NCBI RefSeq assembly: GCF_000499385.1
Contig: NW_013651953.1
Location: 1 to 10,684, forward strand
Direction of reading: 5' to 3'
Source: Eimeria necatrix
Taxonomy: Eukaryota > Apicomplexa > Conoidasida > Eucoccidiorida > Eimeriidae
DNA length: 10,684 nucleotides
Position numbers and translations under genes: made by a program. The notes beneath the pieces are model-generated. The model saw nothing but the letters and a program-made list of their open reading frames with translations, ran no database searches and had not been told where the DNA came from. Within the stretch, counting starts at the first letter, position 1; the number at the start of each line of letters is the position of its first letter. Below, in pieces: positions 9,483 through 10,684 of the stretch.

Positions 9483-9917
9483 TCATAGAACTAACAAAAT
9501 TCTCGTGTTAGAACGATCGACAGCAAACTTCACCAAGCACAAAATGGTACTGGCAACAGGCTGCCTAATGAAGAAGACCCTTGTGTGTGCCATATAAAGA
9601 CTCACCACGCTCGAACGTGCGAGGAGCTGAGCATCCGCCAAGGGGCATGAACTTGCCAAGTCCAGGGACAGGACGGCTTCAAGTACTTTTCCTAGAGTAA
9701 CTTCATTGAATAATGCACAGCGATATAAATAATTCAGGAAGTACGCCAAAATCGATGAACCGCCGATTAAATAGTTACTGCCATTGCCAGCGTATCGACG
9801 CACGTCGAACATGGCAACTTGCAAAGGTTCTCCTCCAACAGAGCATGTAGCCAGATATATATGTGACCTGATGTAGGACAGAATACAGGAATCGTGATTA
9901 CAGAACGTTAGTTGCAT
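9483..9917 (-). other. Weak open frame, 144 codons
   Basis: This is the longest frame in the window that starts at a true ATG (9915-9917 read on the minus strand), ending at a TGA. The putative product has two hydrophobic stretches, at roughly residues 48-71 and 105-135, with an acidic and Leu-rich part between them. Such a pattern could be a small membrane protein but is also common in chance translations. The ATG lacks A or G at -3. No family is recognised and no adjacent exon or polyadenylation signal is evident. By my estimate of stop density a frame this long has a fair probability of arising by chance in this much sequence. Of all the frames here it is the one most worth testing. Confidence 0.17.
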
Positions 9918-10684
9918 GTGTTTTTGTCAGCCAGGACAGCTAAAAGATGCGATGCATTTCGTCTAGCCATCATGAAATGTAATGGGCCTGGGCGCGATCT
10001 AGATTAGCAAAATACTCTTGTTCAACTCAGAGCTAGAATTCCTCAACAAATCGCGCAGTCCGGTGCCTTAACCTTGTCTGTTTCGAGAGTTCGTCTTTCA
10101 GGACTTCGCTATTCCTCTGTGCTATTTCTAGATTCCCACCAGGACGCCCGCAAGTCGTGAGTACCAAAACAAAAGCGCCAGGGAAAATCATTCGCTAACA
10201 CTTGTACGTGCTTATTTGATCTTGTTTTTCAGATGGTGCGTTGTTGTGTGTGAAGCACGAGGAGACGCGGCTGTTGCATGATGCAAAATATTGCAGAAAC
10301 TTGGTGTGCCATTGCTCTAGCGCCCTGATGCAAGGCTCTTCCCTGTGCGAAGTGTGTATTTCGCAATAATGTCCCAGAAACGACAAACTTTGTCTCTTGC
10401 TCTTGACAAAATTATTTTAACCCCGAGGAAGCTAAAATATATATATAGAAAGTGCGTAAAATGCATATATGGGGGATTCAGAGATTGGGGTAATCGTTCA
10501 AACGAAGGTCCTTGCCTGCTTTTGATAATGAGATGAGTCTGCATTCAACCGTTTCGCTGGGAATTGCTCAGAGAGTCTGTTAAACAAATAAAACAGATAA
10601 CCGCCGATATTAATATTGAGGGAAATGCGTCTGCGTACATTATCTGTGTCTATGATGCTTTATGTGCACTGCATGGCCGTCACA
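9918..10684. other. Non-coding right end of window
   Basis: No gene is supported in the last 767 bases. An 11-bp AT alternating run lies at 10437-10447 and an AATAAA hexamer near 10586. Frames are 75 codons or fewer and overlap on opposite strands. Confidence 0.55.

Noticed and set aside
10431..10470. AT-rich ATATATATATA tract as a promoter or origin
   Set aside because: It is short, with no adjacent gene, no repeated motif elements and no strand-composition change around it.
1..10684. Bacterial, phage or organellar origin
   Set aside because: There are no long coding frames, operon-like packing, ribosome-binding-site-led genes, rRNA or tRNA. Base composition is not that of a typical AT-rich organelle, and no respiratory-chain protein was recognised.
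1..10684. CRISPR array or defence system
   Set aside because: No regularly spaced short repeats are present; the only repeats are two-copy elements of different sizes and orientations, and no nuclease or other effector frame exists.

Overview
This 10.7-kb window looks like gene-poor nuclear DNA from a eukaryote. No protein family, rRNA, tRNA, transposase or CRISPR array is recognisable on either strand. The longest continuous frame starting at a true ATG is 144 codons. Stop codons are spread through all six frames at about the density expected of non-coding DNA with GC in the mid-40s percent (estimated by eye). A prokaryotic or phage segment of this size would be packed with long frames, so that origin is unlikely. 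CpG is plainly not depleted, which argues against vertebrate DNA and fits a protist (for example a coccidian or other alveolate) or an arthropod such as a tick. I cannot decide between these and give no species.

What can be supported is a set of repeats. Positions 1-1100 carry two direct copies of a 223-bp element (called A here), 857 bp apart and differing at 7 sites. Positions 1855-3871 are bounded by two inverted, much more diverged copies of a second element (called B), about 126 and 139 bp long. They enclose about 1.75 kb of otherwise unique sequence. Short sequences resembling the 3' end of A recur at 2221 and 4069, one inside and one outside the B pair. A perfect 13-bp-stem hairpin lies at 6939-6977 and a perfect 8-bp-stem hairpin at 3658-3677.

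Three open frames (898-1215 plus, 3327-3665 plus, 9483-9917 minus) are listed as weak candidates only. Their lengths are near the upper end of what chance gives, and none resembles a known protein. Splice-acceptor-like and donor-like sites exist (a good acceptor ends at 3939) but cannot be assembled into a gene. The simplest reading is intergenic or long-intron DNA holding remnants of at least two dispersed repeat families. I see no complete undescribed system here.
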